Shown here: in pieces, positions 5,105-7,417 of the stretch
Position numbering within the stretch: the stretch's first letter is position 1
How the letters are laid out: every line of letters starts with the position of its first letter
Source of the DNA: Candidatus Solincola tengchongensis
Lineage (GTDB): Bacteria; Actinomycetota; Geothermincolia; Geothermincolales; RBG-13-55-18
Assembly (NCBI GenBank): GCA_015711895.1
Contig: MU158581.1
Location: forward strand, 1 to 7,417
Direction: 5' to 3'
Length of the DNA stretch: 7,417 bases
Program-made: the position numbers and the translations under genes
The notes under the pieces: generated by a model
The model's input: the letters and a program-made list of their open reading frames with translations, nothing else
Database searches by the model: none
What the model was told of the DNA's origin: nothing

Positions 5105-5365
5105 ATGGCGGAACGGACGACGCGGCGTAAGGTGCGCATGGGAACGGTGGTCTCGGACAAGATGGACAAGACCATCGTGGTCAAGGTGGAGACGCGCATG
5201 CCCCACCCGCTGTACGGCAAGATCGTGACCCGCAGCAAGAAATACAAGGCGCACGACGAGAAGAACGAGTGCCGGGTGGGGGATGTGGTGAGGCTCATGG
5301 AGACCAGGCCGCTCTCCCGCACCAAGCGCTGGAGGCTTCTGGAGATCGTGGAGCGCGCGGAGTAG
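5105..5365 (+). CDS. rpsQ: 30S ribosomal protein S17
   Basis: S17 (uS17) is a primary 16S rRNA-binding protein of the 30S body with an OB-fold. The 86-residue product shows the family signature: MGTVVSDKMDKTIVVKVET (about residues 12-30), HPLYGKIVTRSKKYKAHDEK, then NECRVGDVVRLMETRPLS and TKRWRLLEIVE. The METRPLSxTKRWR block is the classical S17 motif. ATG 5105 is directly preceded by GGAGG (5100-5104), too close to be the working site; the purine run AGGAAGGGAA (5088-5097) is better placed. It is the last gene of the S10 operon in the E. coli scheme. The 31-base gap to rplN shows no terminator or promoter, so the spc genes probably continue on the same transcript. Confidence 0.97.
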   Translation: MAERTTRRKVRMGTVVSDKMDKTIVVKVETRMPHPLYGKIVTRSKKYKAHDEKNECRVGDVVRLMETRPLSRTKRWRLLEIVERAE

Positions 5366-5396
5366 GCGCAGGCGGTCCGCGGTTCGGAGGTAGAAG

Positions 5397-5765
5397 ATGA
5401 TACAGGCGGAATCGCGAGTGAGGATAGCCGACAACACGGGCGCCCGGGAACTCCTGGTGATCAAAGTGCTGGGAGGCTCGGGGAGGCGTTACGCCGGGGT
5501 GGGGGACATAGTGGTGGGCACGGTCAAATCGGCCATCCCCGGCGGCTCAGTGAAGAAGGGCGACGTGGTGAAGGCGGTGGTGGTGCGCACCAAGAAGGAG
5601 AGGAGGCGCAAGGACGGCTCCTACATCAAGTTCGACGAGAACGCCGTGGTGCTGATCAACGAGGCCAAGGACCCGCGTGGCACGCGCATCTTCGGCCCGG
5701 TGGCCAGGGAGTTGAGGGAGAAGAAGTTCATGAAGATCGTCTCCCTGGCACCCGAGGTCCTTTGA
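5397..5765 (+). CDS. rplN: 50S ribosomal protein L14
   Basis: L14 (uL14) lies on the subunit interface, forms an intersubunit bridge with 16S rRNA and is the binding site of the silencing factor RsfS. The 122 residues are exactly the usual length. Sequence blocks are MIQAESRVRIADNTGARELL, VIKVLGGSGRRYAGVGDIVV, then GTVKSAIPGGSVKKGDVVKA and VVVRTKKERRRKDGSYIKFD, ending with GTRIFGPVARELREKKFMKI. ATG 5397 is preceded by GGAGG (5386-5390) with 6 bases of spacing. It is the first gene of the spc operon, with rplX following after 27 bases. Nothing odd was seen; identification is certain. Confidence 0.98.
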   Translation: MIQAESRVRIADNTGARELLVIKVLGGSGRRYAGVGDIVVGTVKSAIPGGSVKKGDVVKAVVVRTKKERRRKDGSYIKFDENAVVLINEAKDPRGTRIFGPVARELREKKFMKIVSLAPEVL

Positions 5766-5792
5766 ACCGGGGACGGCGAGGAGTGGAAGAAA

Positions 5793-6113
5793 ATGGCAGG
5801 ACTTAAGATAAGGAAAGGCGACCGGGTGCAGGTCATCTCCGGGAAGGACCGGGGGAAGCAGGGCAAGGTCTTGCGCAGCTTTCCCCGCGAGAGGCGGGTG
5901 GTCGTGGAGGGCGTGAACCTGGTGAAGAGGCACGCGCGGCCCAGCCAGGAGAACCCCCAGGGGGGGATCGTGACCAAGGAGGCGCCCATCCACGTGTCCA
6001 ACGTGGCCCTGGTGTGCGGGTCCTGCAACCGCCCCATCCGCGTCGCCTACCGGTTCGACTCCGAGGGGAACAAGCGGCGCTTCTGCCGCAAGTGCGGCGC
6101 GGACATCGACTGA
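5793..6113 (+). CDS. rplX: 50S ribosomal protein L24 with C-terminal zinc ribbon
   Basis: L24 (uL24) binds the 5' region of 23S rRNA and starts 50S assembly. The KOW domain is at about residues 5-33 (IRKGDRVQVISGKDRGKQGK followed by VLRSF). The second conserved part is VEGVNLVKRHARPSQENPQG, then GIVTKEAPIHVSNVALV. The C-terminus carries four cysteines, Cys75, Cys78, Cys98 and Cys101, spaced C-x2-C-x19-C-x2-C, consistent with a zinc ribbon as in many Gram-positive L24 proteins and absent from E. coli L24. The length is 106 residues, normal for the family. ATG 5793 has GAGGAG (5778-5783) 9 bases upstream. rplE starts 29 bases after the stop. Confidence 0.97.
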   Translation: MAGLKIRKGDRVQVISGKDRGKQGKVLRSFPRERRVVVEGVNLVKRHARPSQENPQGGIVTKEAPIHVSNVALVCGSCNRPIRVAYRFDSEGNKRRFCRKCGADID

Positions 6114-6131
6114 ACGCTGGGATCTGGAACG

Positions 6132-6142
6132 AGGAAGGGAAC
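6132..6142 (+). repeat. Spacer 11-mer AGGAAGGGAAC, copy 2
   Basis: The same 11-base word, directly abutting the rplE ATG at 6143. Confidence 0.6.
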
Positions 6143-6688
6143 ATGGCTCCGAGGCTGAAGGAGAAATATCTGAAGGAAGTGGTGCCGGCCCTCAAGCAGA
6201 GGTTCGGGTACCGCAACGACATGGAAGTCCCGCGTCTGGAGAAGATAGTGGTCAACATGGGGGTGGGCGAGGGAGCCCACGACCCCAAGGCCATAGACGG
6301 GGCCATGAAGGACCTGGCCCTGATAACCGGCCAGAAGCCCAAGCTTAACCGGGCCAAGAAGTCGGTGGCCGGCTTCAAGCTGCGGGCCGGGATGTCCGTG
6401 GGTTGTAAGGTCACCCTACGGGGCGACCGCATGTACGAGTTCCTGGACCGCCTGATGTCCCTGGCCATCCCGCGGGTGAGGGACTTCCGAGGGCTGAACC
6501 CCAAGTCCTTCGACGGGAGGGGCAATTTCACCATGGGACTCGACGAGCAGCTGGTGTTTCCGGAGATTGACTACGACGACATCGACAGGGTGAGAGGGAT
6601 GGACATAACCATCGTGACCACGGCCAAGACCGACGAGGAGGGGCGAGCCCTGCTGGACGCGCTGGGCATGCCCTTCCGCGGCAAGTGA
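6143..6688 (+). CDS. rplE: 50S ribosomal protein L5
   Basis: L5 (uL5) binds 5S rRNA and contacts the P-site tRNA and the 30S head. The ATG at 6143 gives 181 residues, the normal length, opening MAPRLKEKYLKEVVPALKQR and FGYRNDMEVPRLEKIVVNMG. Typical blocks follow: NRAKKSVAGFKLRAGMSVGC, KVTLRGDRMYEFLDRLMSLA and IPRVRDFRGLNPKSFDGRGN, then EIDYDDIDRVRGMDITIVTT. The frame is open further upstream to 6014, but that part overlaps rplX out of frame and reads as non-L5 sequence, so it is excluded. The purine run AGGAAGGGA (6132-6140) lies just before the start and GAGG at 6131-6134 is better spaced (8 bases). rpsN follows after 12 bases. Confidence 0.97.
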   Translation: MAPRLKEKYLKEVVPALKQRFGYRNDMEVPRLEKIVVNMGVGEGAHDPKAIDGAMKDLALITGQKPKLNRAKKSVAGFKLRAGMSVGCKVTLRGDRMYEFLDRLMSLAIPRVRDFRGLNPKSFDGRGNFTMGLDEQLVFPEIDYDDIDRVRGMDITIVTTAKTDEEGRALLDALGMPFRGK

Positions 6689-6700
6689 GCAGGAGGCGGC

Positions 6701-6886
6701 ATGGCGAAGAAGTCCTTGATTGCCAAGCAGAAGAGACCTCCCAAGTTCCGCACCCGGGCCTACAACCGGTGCAAGCGTTGCGGCCGGCCGCGGGGGTATT
6801 TCCGCAAGTTCGAGCTCTGCCGCGTGTGCCTGCGCGAGCTGGCGCACGAGGGCGAGATCCCCGGGATCACCAAGTCGAGCTGGTAA
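6701..6886 (+). CDS. rpsN: 30S ribosomal protein S14, zinc-binding type Z
   Basis: S14 (uS14) is a late-binding protein of the 30S head. The product has only 61 residues and carries Cys24, Cys27, Cys40 and Cys43 (C-x2-C-x12-C-x2-C) in CKRCGRPRGYFRKFELCRVC, the zinc-ribbon form sometimes written rpsZ or rpsN1, as opposed to the roughly 100-residue cysteine-free form. The end, REIPGITKSSW-like (GEIPGITKSSW), is the usual C-terminus. Some actinobacteria keep a second, cysteine-free S14 for zinc shortage; none is in this window. ATG 6701 has AGGAGG at 6691-6696, 4 bases upstream. It lies 12 bases after rplE and 13 before rpsH, the normal spc position. Confidence 0.97.
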   Translation: MAKKSLIAKQKRPPKFRTRAYNRCKRCGRPRGYFRKFELCRVCLRELAHEGEIPGITKSSW

Positions 6887-6899
6887 GGAGGCGTGGGAG

Positions 6900-7298
6900 A
6901 TGACCATGACCGATCCCATAGCGGACATGCTGACCCGCATACGCAACGCCAGCGCCGCCCGCCACGAGTGGGTGGAGATGCCCAACTCCGGCATGAAGCA
7001 GTCCATAGCCCAGATACTCAAGAGGGAGGGCTTCATCGCGGACTTCGAGGTGGTCAAGGGGAAGAGTTACGACATCTTGAGGATAAAGCTGGCCTACGGA
7101 CCCAACCGCGAGTCCCTCATCAACGGGATCAAGCGCATCAGCAAGCCCGGGCTGCGGGTATACGCCAAGAAGGCCCAGATGCCCAGGGTCCTTGGAGGGC
7201 TGGGGATCGCCATCATCTCCACCTCCAAGGGCCTCCTGACGGACCGGGAGGCTCGGGAGAAGAACGTTGGGGGCGAGGTCATCGCCTACGTGTGGTGA
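6900..7298 (+). CDS. rpsH: 30S ribosomal protein S8
   Basis: S8 (uS8) binds the central domain of 16S rRNA and organises the 30S platform; in E. coli it also represses the spc operon by binding mRNA near the start of rplE. The 132-residue product is of normal length: MTMTDPIADMLTRIRNASAA at the start, NSGMKQSIAQILKREGFIAD, then RISKPGLRVYAKKAQMPRVL, then GGLGIAIISTSKGLLTDREA and GGEVIAYVW at the end. ATG 6900 has AAGGAGG (6885-6891) 8 bases upstream; ATG 6906, two codons later, is a possible but less well-placed alternative. The frame is open back to 6720 across rpsN, but that part is an out-of-frame shadow. The gap to rplF is 40 bases. Confidence 0.97.
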   Translation: MTMTDPIADMLTRIRNASAARHEWVEMPNSGMKQSIAQILKREGFIADFEVVKGKSYDILRIKLAYGPNRESLINGIKRISKPGLRVYAKKAQMPRVLGGLGIAIISTSKGLLTDREAREKNVGGEVIAYVW

Positions 7299-7308
7299 GG
7301 AAGGGAAC
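7298..7308 (+). repeat. Spacer 11-mer AGGAAGGGAAC, copy 3
   Basis: The same 11-base word, starting at the last base of the rpsH stop codon. It is 30 bases before the rplF TTG, too far to serve as its Shine-Dalgarno. Confidence 0.55.
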
Positions 7309-7327
7309 GCGAAGCGGGAAGAACGCT

Positions 7328-7333
7328 GGAGGT
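7328..7333 (+). promoter_or_regulatory. Ribosome binding site that supports the TTG start of rplF
   Basis: GGAGGT is 5 bases before TTG 7339. Together with the conserved SRIG at residues 2-5 it fixes the L6 start. Confidence 0.75.
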
Positions 7334-7338
7334 AACAG

Positions 7339-7417
7339 TTGTCCAGGATAGGCAGGATGCCCATACCCGTCCCGGAGGGGACGGAGGTGAGGATAGAGGG
7401 TAACCGGGTGACGGTGA
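7339..7417 (+). CDS. rplF: 50S ribosomal protein L6, N-terminal start (partial), TTG start
   Basis: The window ends 79 bases into this gene. Reading TTG 7339 as Met gives MSRIGRMPIPVPEGTEVRIE followed by GNRVTV, which matches the L6 N-terminus (family form MSRIGKxPIxVPxGVxVxIxG). L6 (uL6) lies near the sarcin-ricin loop and the factor-binding site of the 50S subunit. The start is fixed by GGAGGT at 7328-7333, 5 bases upstream, and by the conserved SRIG. An ATG seven codons in (7357) would cut off this conserved end. It stands in its expected spc position after rpsH. Only 26 codons are visible, so nothing can be said about the rest. Confidence 0.93.
   Translation, partial: MSRIGRMPIPVPEGTEVRIEGNRVTV

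Noticed and set aside
5366..5396. Terminator or promoter at the S10/spc operon boundary
   Set aside because: The 31-base gap contains only GC-rich DNA and the rplN Shine-Dalgarno, with no stable hairpin plus U-run and no -10/-35 pair.
6014..6142. Upstream extension of rplE from 6014
   Set aside because: The 43 added residues overlap rplX out of frame and resemble no L5 sequence; ATG 6143 gives the normal length and N-terminus.
6114..6142. S8-binding operator before rplE, as in E. coli
   Set aside because: The 29-base spacer is short, and I could not trace the 16S helix 21-like fold with confidence; a covariance search would be needed to claim it.
6720..6899. Upstream extension of rpsH from 6720
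   Set aside because: It overlaps rpsN out of frame; S8 begins with MTMTDPIAD at 6900, where a strong AAGGAGG is well placed.

Overview
The window is an unbroken stretch of the bacterial translation superoperon, all on the + strand: the last codons of tuf, the complete S10 operon (rpsJ, rplC, rplD, rplW, rplB, rpsS, rplV, rpsC, rplP, rpmC, rpsQ), and the first part of the spc operon (rplN, rplX, rplE, rpsN, rpsH, and the start of rplF). Gene order is the classical one. No RNA gene, mobile element, CRISPR array, promoter or Rho-independent terminator was seen, and no intergenic gap exceeds about 65 bases.

The DNA is GC-rich, and several proteins point to Actinomycetota. The L29 core reads LREAKEELFNLRFQAATGQL, a form typical of that phylum. 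L3 has GSIGACATP where proteobacteria have GSIGQNQTP. S3 ends in a long acidic tail, and S17 and L23 have actinobacterial-type segments. Frequent AUA and AGG codons in these highly expressed genes argue against a Streptomyces-like genome and suggest a deeper-branching, possibly thermophilic, lineage. The phylum call is an inference from remembered family sequences.

Layout: tuf tail (1-53); S10 operon (79-5365); spc operon start (5397-7417). Genes are 2-65 bases apart or overlap. rplD/rplW and rpsC/rplP each overlap by exactly 17 bases, with the downstream Shine-Dalgarno inside the upstream coding sequence. Three genes start with TTG (rplC, rpsS, rplF) and one with GTG (rpsC). The products are small- and large-subunit ribosomal proteins made in step from what looks like one polycistronic message continuing from the str operon.

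The one real anomaly is in rplB (L2). The reading frame breaks at about base 2751, inside the most conserved part of the protein (family motif RGTAMNPVDHPHGGGEG). Ten bases appear to be missing. The C-terminal 47 residues continue in the -1 frame, while the original frame runs on by chance to a near-normal length and so hides the defect. L2 is essential, so this is either an assembly or sequence error, a minority variant, or a lesion compensated by another copy. I found no credible novel system here; the remaining findings are modest.
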